Assembly (NCBI GenBank): GCA_964491605.1
Contig: CAZBGY010000006.1
Span: 1 to 64,000 of the forward strand
Direction of reading: 5' to 3'
DNA from: DRYS01 sp964491605
GTDB lineage: Archaea > Thermoproteota > CALKCG01 > B24 > DRYS01
DNA length: 64,000 nucleotides
Shown piece after piece: positions 44,845 to 53,329 of this stretch (the stretch's first letter is position 1; each line of letters begins with the position of its first letter). A model generated the notes under the pieces. The model was not told the DNA's origin and ran no database searches. It saw only the letters and a list, made by a program, of their open reading frames with translations. Made by a program: the position numbers and the translations under genes.

Positions 44845-45531
44845 ACGAAAGTAGCTTTAGCATTCTCCGGTGGCAAGGAGAGTGTTTACACAGCATGGAT
44901 CCTTCTATCTCAGGGATTCGAACTAGTCTTATTTACGATCCAACCAGAGGCTGATGGATCATGGATATTTCACTATCCAAACTCAGATTGGACATGGCTT
45001 CAATCAGAAGCCCTAGGCTTACCATGGATAAGATGCGTAAGCGGTGTGGGAAAGAAGGAAGAATTGGAAGCTTTAAGAAGCGTGGTCAAGGAAGCTGTGA
45101 GATCGTGGGATGTTAAGGCTTTAGCTTCAGGGGTAGTGTACAGCTGGTATCAGATGAATATCTTCCAGATGGTCTCAGATGATTTCGGGTTAAAACTCTA
45201 TACACCGCTATGGGGTAAAAATCCGTTCAAATTACTGTTAGAAGAGATAGAATCGGGTATGGAGATCATAATTACAGGTGTAGCCGCAGAGGGTTTAGAT
45301 GAAAGCTGGTTAGGTGTAAAACTGGATTACGATACCGTAGAACGATTGCGGAAGTTGAACGTTAAATATGGATTAAGCCCTATAGGTGAAGGTGGAGAGA
45401 TGGAGACCTTCATAGTGGATGCCCCATTCTTCAAACATAGGATCCTTATAAAAAACTTCAAGAAAGTTTGGAAAAATATGAGCGGGTATATCGATATAGA
45501 GGAAGCCATACTACAACCTAAACTTCTCTGA
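44845..45531 (+). CDS. dph6: diphthine-ammonia ligase-like ATP-pyrophosphatase (DUF71/Dph6), apparent ACG start
   Basis: The full domain reads in one frame from 44845: KVALAFSGGKESVYTAW (PP-loop near residue 8), HYPN, and the C-terminal GEGGEMETFIVDAP typical of Dph6. The last step of diphthamide formation on EF-2 is the family reaction. The only canonical in-frame start is GTG 45046, which would delete the ATP-binding loop. The codon before KVALAF, where the family has ATG, is ACG, preceded by GAGGGGG at about 44837-44843, a strong ribosome-binding site. In-frame TAA lies just upstream. So translation either initiates at ACG or the ATG is mutated or miscalled. Length from ACG is 228, as in the family. 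Confidence 0.85.
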   Translation, partial: TKVALAFSGGKESVYTAWILLSQGFELVLFTIQPEADGSWIFHYPNSDWTWLQSEALGLPWIRCVSGVGKKEELEALRSVVKEAVRSWDVKALASGVVYSWYQMNIFQMVSDDFGLKLYTPLWGKNPFKLLLEEIESGMEIIITGVAAEGLDESWLGVKLDYDTVERLRKLNVKYGLSPIGEGGEMETFIVDAPFFKHRILIKNFKKVWKNMSGYIDIEEAILQPKLL

Positions 45532-46855
45532 ATATATCTAACACTCTTGATAACTTCTCATATACCTCGAATTCATCGAGCTTCACGATCCGCCTATTCC
45601 AGAATATGGGTTCTCCATCTACGATGGTAGAATCGATGTAATCCCCCCTACAAGCATATACTATGTTCGATATCAGACCTGTAGCTCCGTGGATAGGTTG
45701 TAATCCAGGCTTACGGAGATCTATAACCGCTATATCCGCGTAACCCCCCTCCTCTATATAACCAGCTTTATCTATACCTAACGCTCTATACCCTTCGACA
45801 GTACCCATCTCTAATACCTTCCAAGCAGGTAGAACAGTAGGATCCCATCTATACCACTTATGTAGTAAAGCTGCAGTTTTCATGGCTTCGAATATATCTA
45901 GACTATTGTTGCTCGCTGCTCCATCGGTTCCAAGTCCGACTGTTATACTTCTCTCGATCATATCAGGTATAGGTGCAGCCCCTCCTACCGCAAGCTTTAA
46001 GTTCGAAGTAGGACAGTGAGCTACCTTAACCTTACGGGAAGCTAGGATGTTTACCTCTCTGGGTGAAAGCCATACGCAATGCGCGGCTACGATTCTATCT
46101 GTTAGAAAACCTATATGATCTAGGTATTCAACCTCCCTCCTACCATACACCTTCTCAAACCTATTCTGCTCGCTTCTCGTCTCAGCTATATGTATATGCA
46201 ATATCAGATCTTCCTTCTCAGCCTTCTCTTTAGCCCATAATAGGGTATCATCCGAGCACGTATACGGAGCGTGAGGCCCTAATGCAGCTTTGACTCTATC
46301 ATCCCTTAACCCCTTCACGTAATCTAGGAACTTTTCGGCAGATCTGCGACTGAAGATCTTCAGTTTGAAATCCGGTTTTCGCTCCTCAGGATTGAACGTA
46401 TCTATAATACCTGCTGCGGCTACAACCCTAAGGCCTACTTCCAAAGCAGCTTTCACCGTCTCTTCAGGATAATAGTACATGTCTAGAAAACATGCAATAC
46501 CATTCCTAGCCATCTCTATACATGCTAAGAGTGCTCCTAGGTAGCATAGATCAGCTGTAAGCTTCCTCTCAGCAGGCCATATACGCTTTTCAAGCCACTC
46601 TTCTAGGGGCATATCGTCGGCGTAGCCTCTGAGCAGAGTCATAGCTGCATGCGTATGGAGGTTGACTAGACTAGGTATGGCAGCTTTCCATACACCATCG
46701 AGGGTATAGTCGGCTTCAGGTATCCTTCCATTCGATATCTCTGATACAATGCCGTCCTCGATATAGATAGAATAGCCTTTAAGAATTCTCTTATCAGGCT
46801 TCCCCGTAACTATCCAATCCATTCTCCTTAAAGCTATGGTAGGCTTCCCCATCAT
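45518..46855 (-). CDS. 5-methylthioadenosine/S-adenosylhomocysteine deaminase
   Basis: A 445-residue amidohydrolase that deaminates MTA or SAH to inosine forms in methionine salvage. It has NLHTHAAMTLLRGYADD (metal HxH), HIHIAETRSEQ, AAHCVWLSPRE and LGTDGAASNNSLDIF, matching the family metal and substrate residues. Its 3' end overlaps the Dph6-like gene by 14 bases on the other strand. It may process MTA produced by the speE step at the far end of the window. Confidence 0.9.
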   Translation of the reverse strand: MMGKPTIALRRMDWIVTGKPDKRILKGYSIYIEDGIVSEISNGRIPEADYTLDGVWKAAIPSLVNLHTHAAMTLLRGYADDMPLEEWLEKRIWPAERKLTADLCYLGALLACIEMARNGIACFLDMYYYPEETVKAALEVGLRVVAAAGIIDTFNPEERKPDFKLKIFSRRSAEKFLDYVKGLRDDRVKAALGPHAPYTCSDDTLLWAKEKAEKEDLILHIHIAETRSEQNRFEKVYGRREVEYLDHIGFLTDRIVAAHCVWLSPREVNILASRKVKVAHCPTSNLKLAVGGAAPIPDMIERSITVGLGTDGAASNNSLDIFEAMKTAALLHKWYRWDPTVLPAWKVLEMGTVEGYRALGIDKAGYIEEGGYADIAVIDLRKPGLQPIHGATGLISNIVYACRGDYIDSTIVDGEPIFWNRRIVKLDEFEVYEKLSRVLDIFREV

Positions 46856-46922
46856 GATACATCTACCGTATCAAATGTTAGAAAAACTTATCTGTATTAG
46901 GGGTTATTAGATGTAGTAATCT

Positions 46923-49703
46923 TCAATCCCAATACGGCCTAGTCTTAATATACATACGTTCAGCCTCCGCTATAGCCTTATAAAATTCCTCCTCGCTCAG
47001 GTATAGATTTCTAAGTATCCTCTTCGCGGTAGCAGGACCTATACCTACGCCTGCTAAAGCCACTATAGCCCTCTTACCATACATCCTAACAAGTTCAGCT
47101 ATGCTCGCATACCTTTTATAAGCTTGGATATCCTCCATCCTCTTAAGCTTTCCATCTATAGCCATCCTAGCTAACTTTAACGCTTGGAAATCATCTGGCT
47201 TAACTACAGCTATCCTTTTAGATCTACATCTAGGACATATTATAGGATCGGTTACATCTGATACTTTAAACGTAGACTCCCAGTCAGCTCCACCCATACA
47301 GACAAGTTTAATCTTTGTGGAGTCTATCCTAGCTTTCACCATATCGACTATGCCTACCTTGGCATAGCTATCGACTATAGGATATACCTCACGAGAAATC
47401 CTTGACATAGGCGATAAGCCATTACTCGACGATACCTTAATCCGCAAACATCCTTTCGATAACTTCTCTAAAAACACCCTGCATGCTTCTATATCGAGTA
47501 CATCTCTTAACACTTCCCTTACAGCCTCCCTATAGAGTGGTGTACCCATGAAGATTTCGGATAGCTTCCTAGCAGCTGATAAGCTATAACCAGCATTCCT
47601 CTCTACCACACCGAATCTACGTGCTGCAACCCATAATCTCCATAGGAAATATCTCTTATATGGTAGTACCTCTCTGAGTAATGCATCTACATCGTCGGGT
47701 TTTAACCCGGTTAAGGTCTCGGCTACTATACGTCCGTCAAGTTTAGGGCTCCTAGAGTAGAACAATATCTTATAAGCATCCCTTACATACTCGACGATAG
47801 CACCTATCCTAGCAGATATTAGAGCTGAAAGTATAGAAGCTAGAGCTTCTATACCCCTATCCCCTATATGGGCATGTAGGGCTACATATCTATATCCATC
47901 CTCCCTATCGAACCACTCTACGACTATATCCTTATCAGATGCTACTTCAAATCCTTCATCTAACTGCTTCTCGATGTATTCTACGACTGCTTTCATAGCA
48001 TGCTGGTCTAGATGGTATCTAGATAGGAGTTTTAGCGGGCTTCTATTCGAGGTTAAAGCTTCAGCTATAAGTCTCTTAATTCTTCCAACTTCCTGTGCAA
48101 CCTCGAATGGCACAGGTATGATCTCCCCCTCCCAGACGGGTACAGCCTCTAACGCATACGCATCCTCCTCAACGTTCACTATTCGCTTATCTCTATCGAT
48201 GCTTAGGATACGCCAAATCCTACCTCCAAGGATGAATAACGATTCAGGCTTACAATATTGCTCCACGAAATCTTCATCGAGTACCCCTACACGTTTCCCC
48301 TTCTTCTCGAGTACATCGAATCTAGATACATCCACTATAGTCGATAGATTCTCAAAATAGTATTTGTAGGATCTATCGGTAGGTATAAGTATGGTGTTCC
48401 TAATTCTAAGTAATCCTATATGCTCAAGGAAGTTTACCAGCTCTGTGAGCTCTCCTAGAGTTAGATCCCTATAAAGGATGCATCCTCTAACTATCTCTAA
48501 TACATCCGATATAGATGCTCTTCCTCTTTCCAAGATTATACCTACTATCTGGTGAGCGGCAACATCTAATGCTCCGTAGAGTTCGGGTTCAGGCTCGCAT
48601 ATAACTGATGCAGCTCTCCTAGCTATAACACATGACTCCATAAGATCCTCTGGGTTATATGCAACTATCACACCGCTACTTTTGGATCCCACCCTATGTC
48701 CACTTCTCCCGATCCTATGTATAAACTTGATAGTCTGTCTAGGTGAGCCGTAGTGTACTACGTAATCGACGTTACCTATATCTATACCTAACTCTAAGCT
48801 CGATGTACATACCAAAGCCTTTAAAACTCCAGATTTAAGCTCCTCCTCGGCTCTAACCCTTACATCTCTAGATAAACTGCTATGGTGGACTTCGACGGGT
48901 AGATCTGGATCGAATAATCTAAGTTTGAAGCATAGCGATTCAGCCTGCTGCCTCGTATTCGTGAATATAAGAATCGATCCATGCTCCTTAATAAGCTTCG
49001 AAAGTAGCTTAACGGTATCCTCCCAATCCTCAGAGTACAACACTTGAATCGAATATCTTCTACCCATCTTAGATTCGATTATCCTTGTCTCACCACCGTC
49101 TGAAAGAAGCTTCGCCACGTATTCAGGACTATAAACCGTAGCGGATAATCCTATCCTCTGGAAATTTCTACCGACTATACTTTTAAGCCTCTGAAGCGAG
49201 AGGAAAAGTTGAACCCCTCTCTTATCGTATGCAAACTCATGTATTTCATCTATCACAACCCATCTAACATTCTCTAGATGCTTCCTAAATCTTCGGGAGA
49301 CCAATAGGATCTGTAGAGTTTCAGGCGTCGTTATGAGTATATGCGGCGGCTCTAAAACCTGCTTAGCTTTAATCTCGGTTGGTGTATCTCCATGCCTTAC
49401 ATCTAAGCTTAACCCAACCCTATCCGCGAGTTTCTTCATCCTACGGAAGATATCTCTATTTAGTGCTCTCAACGGTGTTATGTATAGAGCTAATACGCCT
49501 TTCACATCCTTATACTTTGAAGCCATATCCATTATAGGTATTAGAGCTGCTTCGGTTTTCCCTGATCCTGTCGGAGCTATTATGAGCGTATGATCCCCTC
49601 TAAGTATATACGGTATCGCGAGTTTTTGGATCTCTGTAAACTCTAAGTACCCCTCTTCTCTCAATATCCTTCTATACTCCTCGGTTAGCATGTATTCGGC
49701 CAT
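46923..49703 (-). CDS. lhr: Lhr-type superfamily 2 DEAD/H-box helicase
   Basis: A 926-residue SF2 helicase. The Q-like motif FTEIQKLAIP leads to Walker A APTGSGKTEAAL (about 43-54), then VVIDEIHEFA (DEIH box), SATVYSP (motif III), and the second RecA domain IGRSGHRVGS (motif VI) near residue 330. The Lhr core WH and DUF1998-like middle are followed by a C-terminal extension with a CPRC pair and a helix-hairpin-helix-like AGVGIGPATAKRILRNL segment (about 885-905). Lhr enzymes are DNA repair helicases. The last part resembles the archaeal long subgroup. Confidence 0.92.
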   Translation of the reverse strand: MAEYMLTEEYRRILREEGYLEFTEIQKLAIPYILRGDHTLIIAPTGSGKTEAALIPIMDMASKYKDVKGVLALYITPLRALNRDIFRRMKKLADRVGLSLDVRHGDTPTEIKAKQVLEPPHILITTPETLQILLVSRRFRKHLENVRWVVIDEIHEFAYDKRGVQLFLSLQRLKSIVGRNFQRIGLSATVYSPEYVAKLLSDGGETRIIESKMGRRYSIQVLYSEDWEDTVKLLSKLIKEHGSILIFTNTRQQAESLCFKLRLFDPDLPVEVHHSSLSRDVRVRAEEELKSGVLKALVCTSSLELGIDIGNVDYVVHYGSPRQTIKFIHRIGRSGHRVGSKSSGVIVAYNPEDLMESCVIARRAASVICEPEPELYGALDVAAHQIVGIILERGRASISDVLEIVRGCILYRDLTLGELTELVNFLEHIGLLRIRNTILIPTDRSYKYYFENLSTIVDVSRFDVLEKKGKRVGVLDEDFVEQYCKPESLFILGGRIWRILSIDRDKRIVNVEEDAYALEAVPVWEGEIIPVPFEVAQEVGRIKRLIAEALTSNRSPLKLLSRYHLDQHAMKAVVEYIEKQLDEGFEVASDKDIVVEWFDREDGYRYVALHAHIGDRGIEALASILSALISARIGAIVEYVRDAYKILFYSRSPKLDGRIVAETLTGLKPDDVDALLREVLPYKRYFLWRLWVAARRFGVVERNAGYSLSAARKLSEIFMGTPLYREAVREVLRDVLDIEACRVFLEKLSKGCLRIKVSSSNGLSPMSRISREVYPIVDSYAKVGIVDMVKARIDSTKIKLVCMGGADWESTFKVSDVTDPIICPRCRSKRIAVVKPDDFQALKLARMAIDGKLKRMEDIQAYKRYASIAELVRMYGKRAIVALAGVGIGPATAKRILRNLYLSEEEFYKAIAEAERMYIKTRPYWD

Positions 49704-49795
49704 CTTTTCGGCAAGGTAGATTCTATGGAAGGGTTAAAAGTAAGCTTTATCTAAGGTAACGTAGCTTATCATTTCGATAAGGAGGTATCTAAAGG

Positions 49796-50377
49796 TTGGA
49801 GGTAGGGGAAGTAAAATTTCCGTTTAGCGAAGCTTTCAGGTTTACGATCGAAAGCATAAGGAAAAGGTTTACGCGCGCTTTAATAACCGCTGTATCTGTT
49901 ATACTTAGCGTAGCTTTCTATGGAGCGACGAGATCCATGGGTGTGATATACGCTGAACTATTACCCGGCTCGGCTACGATACAAGTGTACCAGATAGTTA
50001 TGGCTGTTATAGCTTTAGTCGTATGCACGGTCGGTATACTGAATTCGATGCTTATGGCTGTTACAGAAAGGACTAAAGAGATAGGAACGATGAAATGTTT
50101 AGGCGCTATGGATTCGCACATTCTAACGATATTCCTCTTGGAAGCTGCTCTCATAGGCTTACTTGGAGGCTTGATTGGAGGTGTATCAGGTCTCCTCGTA
50201 GGTATAGCATCGACTTGGGGGCAGGTTGCAGGCAGACCTTTACCTATACTGGGTTTAATGTTGACGCTAAGTGAATCCATAGGGATATCCATACTACTAT
50301 CGATAGGTGCTACCCTATACCCTGCGTATTATGCAGCTAAACTTAACCCGGCTGAAGCATTGAGATTCGAGGTTTAA
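49796..50377 (+). CDS. minimal FtsX/MacB-like ABC transporter permease domain
   Basis: A 193-residue product from TTG. It has one N-terminal helix (about 25-45) and a three-helix FtsX core: helix at 62-88, the cytoplasmic TERTKEIGTMKCLGA coupling motif (about 90-104), then helices at 107-135 and 155-182. It ends NPAEALRFEV, which is the standard FtsX-domain finish. The large external domain found between helix 1 and helix 2 in MacB-type permeases is missing, leaving a short linker. No ATPase partner gene is adjacent. It may be a compact member or the remnant of a larger gene. Confidence 0.75.
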   Translation: MEVGEVKFPFSEAFRFTIESIRKRFTRALITAVSVILSVAFYGATRSMGVIYAELLPGSATIQVYQIVMAVIALVVCTVGILNSMLMAVTERTKEIGTMKCLGAMDSHILTIFLLEAALIGLLGGLIGGVSGLLVGIASTWGQVAGRPLPILGLMLTLSESIGISILLSIGATLYPAYYAAKLNPAEALRFEV

Positions 50378-50390
50378 GCCTGCACCGTAA

Positions 50391-50400
50391 AATTTATTAA
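50391..50400 (+). promoter_or_regulatory. TATA-like element upstream of the leucine operon
   Basis: AATTTATTAA is 129 bases before the chosen leuC ATG at 50529, so the leader would be about 100 bases long, the longest in the window. The leader has an open reading frame of 35 codons (TTG 50434), whose stop overlaps the leuC start region. A role for it in regulation is speculative. Confidence 0.35.
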
Positions 50401-50528
50401 ATCCACACCCTGCTTTATTTTAGGATTCTCTAAGTTGGTGGTAGCTATTGCTAGAAACGTATATATCATTACATGGCTGATATACGAGGATTCTGTTAGG
50501 TTTAGAGGTGCATCTAGGATTGAAGCCT

Positions 50529-51785
50529 ATGAATATAGCTGAGAAAATCCTTGCTAGGGCTTCGAGTAGAAGCTTCGTCGAACCTGGAGAGATAGTTGAC
50601 GCGAAGGTCGATAGGGTTATGTTCCACGATCTAACGGGGCCTATGACACTTAAGGCGTTCGAGGAGATGGGTGGTGGGCTCGTATGGGATCCAGATCGTA
50701 TAGTCGTGATCTTCGATCATATAGTACCTGCTAGTAGCATAGCTTCTGCAGAGAATCATGCTAAGCTTAGAAGATTTGTAGAGAATCAGAGGATAAGATG
50801 GTTTTACGATGTTGGTCGTGGAGGTATATGCCACCAGGTTATGGTGGAGAAAGGTCATGTATGTCCAGGTGAGCTTATAATCGGTGCTGATTCGCATACA
50901 TGTATGTACGGAGCTCTCGGCGCGTTCGCTACAGGTGTCGGTGCTACCGATATGGCCGCTATATTGCTTACAGGTAGGATATGGCTTAGAGTACCTGAAG
51001 CTATTATGGTGAAGTATACTGGAAGTATGCCGGATTATCTATCGGGTAAAGATCTCGTACTCTATACAATCGGTAAGATCGGTGCTGACGGTGCAAACTA
51101 TAAAGCTGTGATATACTCCGGTAGTGTTATAGAGAATCTCTCGATGGATGATAGGCTTACAATGTCCAATATGGCTGTAGAGATGGGTGCTAAAACCGGT
51201 ATAGTGGAACCGGATGAAAAGACTCTCTCCTACCTGAAGGGTAGGGTCGATAGGAATTTCTCTATCGTGAGAAGTGATGGAGGCGCTGAATATAGCGAAG
51301 AATACGAGTTCGACGTATCTGGTATGGAGCCTCAAGTAGCATGTCCATATAGGGTTGATAACGTTAAACCAGTATCAGAAGTTGAAGGTATCCCTGTAGA
51401 TCAAGCTTTTATAGGTTCATGTACTAACGGTAGGCTTTCAGATCTACGGGTAGCGGCGAAGATACTAAAGGGGCGTAAGGTTAGTAGAGGTACGAGGCTT
51501 ATAGTTATACCGGCATCTCAAGACGTTTACCGTGAAGCTTTAAGGGAGGGTTTGATAGAGGTGCTACTGGAATCTGGAGCTATGATCTGTAATCCTACAT
51601 GCGGTCCATGTATAGGCGTACATTTAGGCGTGCTATCTTCAGGTGAGACATGCATAGCTTCGATCAATAGGAATTTCATAGGACGTATGGGTAGCCGTGA
51701 ATCTAAGGTTTACTTAGCATCTCCGGCGACCGTCGCTGCTTCAGCCGTCGAGGGTAGGATTGCAGATCCTAGGAGATACCTTTAG
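50529..51785 (+). CDS. leuC: 3-isopropylmalate dehydratase large subunit (homoaconitase family)
   Basis: The Fe-S dehydratase large subunit of leucine synthesis. The 418-residue protein has HDLTGPMTL, FDHIVPASS, IGADSHTCMYGALGAFATGVG, and cluster Cys in FIGSCTNGRL and NPTCGPCIG. I chose ATG 50529 (MNIAEKILARASS) over GTG 50508 since it gives the standard N-terminus. leuD follows 12 bases later. The same enzyme class can work as homoaconitase for lysine synthesis on LysW, so dual use is possible. Confidence 0.94.
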   Translation: MNIAEKILARASSRSFVEPGEIVDAKVDRVMFHDLTGPMTLKAFEEMGGGLVWDPDRIVVIFDHIVPASSIASAENHAKLRRFVENQRIRWFYDVGRGGICHQVMVEKGHVCPGELIIGADSHTCMYGALGAFATGVGATDMAAILLTGRIWLRVPEAIMVKYTGSMPDYLSGKDLVLYTIGKIGADGANYKAVIYSGSVIENLSMDDRLTMSNMAVEMGAKTGIVEPDEKTLSYLKGRVDRNFSIVRSDGGAEYSEEYEFDVSGMEPQVACPYRVDNVKPVSEVEGIPVDQAFIGSCTNGRLSDLRVAAKILKGRKVSRGTRLIVIPASQDVYREALREGLIEVLLESGAMICNPTCGPCIGVHLGVLSSGETCIASINRNFIGRMGSRESKVYLASPATVAASAVEGRIADPRRYL

Positions 51786-51797
51786 GAGGATTGCGCT

Positions 51798-52292
51798 ATG
51801 AAGATGGAAGGTATAGTTGTTAAGGTTGGCGACCATATAGATACAGATGTGATAATACCTGGAAGATATCTCGGTATAACGGATCCAGCAGAACTTGGGA
51901 AACATGCGTTAGAAGGTTTGGATCCAAGCTTTCCAGCTAAACTTAAACCTGGTGTCATCCTCGTAGCGGGTAGGAATTTCGGATGCGGTTCTAGTAGGGA
52001 GGAAGCACCAGTAGCTCTGAAAGCCGCTGGGGTTAGATGCATAGTAGCTAAATCTTTCGCTAGGATATTCTATAGGAATGCTATAAACGTAGGTTTACCC
52101 ATAGTAGAGTGTAGCGATATTCAAAGTTACGTGAAAGATGGAGATAAGATATCGATAGATTTATCTTCAGGTACAATAGAAGTTGCAGGTGTAGAGTTCA
52201 AATTCAAACCTTTACCAGACTTCATCCTTAGAATTCTCGAAGCTGGTGGTTTAACGAATTATATACGTAGGCTTAGGGGGCTCCCCTATTGA
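51798..52292 (+). CDS. leuD: 3-isopropylmalate dehydratase small subunit
   Basis: The 164-residue swivel-domain partner of LeuC. It has DHIDTDVIIPGRYLG near the start, GRNFGCGSSREEAPVAL (about 55-71) and NVGLPIVE. ATG is preceded by AGGAGG. Its TGA overlaps the TTG start of leuB (TTGA). Confidence 0.94.
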   Translation: MKMEGIVVKVGDHIDTDVIIPGRYLGITDPAELGKHALEGLDPSFPAKLKPGVILVAGRNFGCGSSREEAPVALKAAGVRCIVAKSFARIFYRNAINVGLPIVECSDIQSYVKDGDKISIDLSSGTIEVAGVEFKFKPLPDFILRILEAGGLTNYIRRLRGLPY

Positions 52293-53329
52293 AGTTTAAG
52301 GTAGCATTGATTCCTGGAGATGGTATAGGTCCTGAGCAGATAAACGCATCTAGAAGTATACTTCGCATTCTACCAGAGCTATACGGTTTTGATGTAGAGT
52401 ATTTAGAGGTCGAAGCAGGTGATGGATGTAAAGCTAAGAGGGGTGTGGCTCTACCCGATGAAACTTTAGATGTGTTGAAAGAGTCCCATGCATGCCTTAA
52501 AGGTCCTGTAGGTGAAACAGCGGCTGAAGTTATAGTGCGTATAAGGCAGATGTTCGATCTCTACGCTAATGTGAGACCTATAAAATCTTACCCTACCCCG
52601 ATACCTCCGCTTAAAGGAGATGTGGATTTCGTAATAGTAAGAGAGAATACTGAAGATGTGTATAGAGGGCTTGAATTTAAGCCTACGCCTGACATAGCAG
52701 TATGCTTCAGGATCATATCGAGAAAGGCTTGTGAAAGGATCGTTAAATACGGTTTCAACCTAGCTAGGAGGAGGCGGAAGAAAGTTACGGTAGTGCATAA
52801 ATCTAACGTTATGAAAATCTCCGATGGCTTATTCGCAGAAGTTTCTAGAAGCATCGCTAGAGAATACCCGGATGTATCTTTCGAAGAGATGTATGTGGAT
52901 GCAGCTGCATACCATATAGTAATGAATCCTAAGAGGTTCGATGTCCTAGTTACGACGAATATGTTTGGAGATATACTTTCAGATGAAGCAGCCGCTCTCA
53001 CTGGAAGCCTAGGTTTGGCTCCCTCCGCTAATATAGGGGAAGCATTCGCTCTCTTCGAACCGGTACATGGTTGTGCACCGGATATAGCTGGCAAGGGTAT
53101 AGCTAACCCATGCAGCCTCATATTATCCGCATCGATGATGTTCATATGGCTTGGAGAAAGGTATGGCGTAGAGGAAGCTATGAAAGCTGGTACGGTTTTA
53201 GAGAAGGCGGTTATCCAAGCTTTAAATGAAGGTTTCGCTACCCCTGATATAGGTGGTCGGTACACTACAGGCGAAGTAGCTGAAGCTATAGCTTCAAAGC
53301 TTAGAGGGGTGTGCGAGTTTGAATGTTAA
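52289..53329 (+). CDS. leuB: 3-isopropylmalate dehydrogenase
   Basis: An NAD-dependent decarboxylating dehydrogenase, 346 residues. It has VALIPGDGIGPEQ at the N-terminus, the VRPIKSYP substrate arm, VRENTEDVYRG, HKSNVMKISDGLF and the dehydrogenase signature NMFGDILSDEAAALTGSLGL. The RENTED motif is shared by Sulfolobus-type IPMDH and by isocitrate/homoisocitrate dehydrogenases, so side activity with homoisocitrate is possible. Start is TTG overlapping the leuD stop. It overlaps leuA by 11 bases. Confidence 0.9.
   Translation: MKFKVALIPGDGIGPEQINASRSILRILPELYGFDVEYLEVEAGDGCKAKRGVALPDETLDVLKESHACLKGPVGETAAEVIVRIRQMFDLYANVRPIKSYPTPIPPLKGDVDFVIVRENTEDVYRGLEFKPTPDIAVCFRIISRKACERIVKYGFNLARRRRKKVTVVHKSNVMKISDGLFAEVSRSIAREYPDVSFEEMYVDAAAYHIVMNPKRFDVLVTTNMFGDILSDEAAALTGSLGLAPSANIGEAFALFEPVHGCAPDIAGKGIANPCSLILSASMMFIWLGERYGVEEAMKAGTVLEKAVIQALNEGFATPDIGGRYTTGEVAEAIASKLRGVCEFEC

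Noticed and set aside
45046..45531. GTG 45046 as the true start of the Dph6-like gene
   Set aside because: It removes the ATP-binding PP-loop, which is readable in frame upstream.
50434..50541. 35-codon leader reading frame upstream of leuC
   Set aside because: No run of Leu codons; archaeal attenuation by leader peptides is not well supported; TTG start lacks a clear ribosome-binding site.
52588..53265. 225-codon minus-strand frame inside leuB
   Set aside because: Antisense shadow of a conserved dehydrogenase gene.
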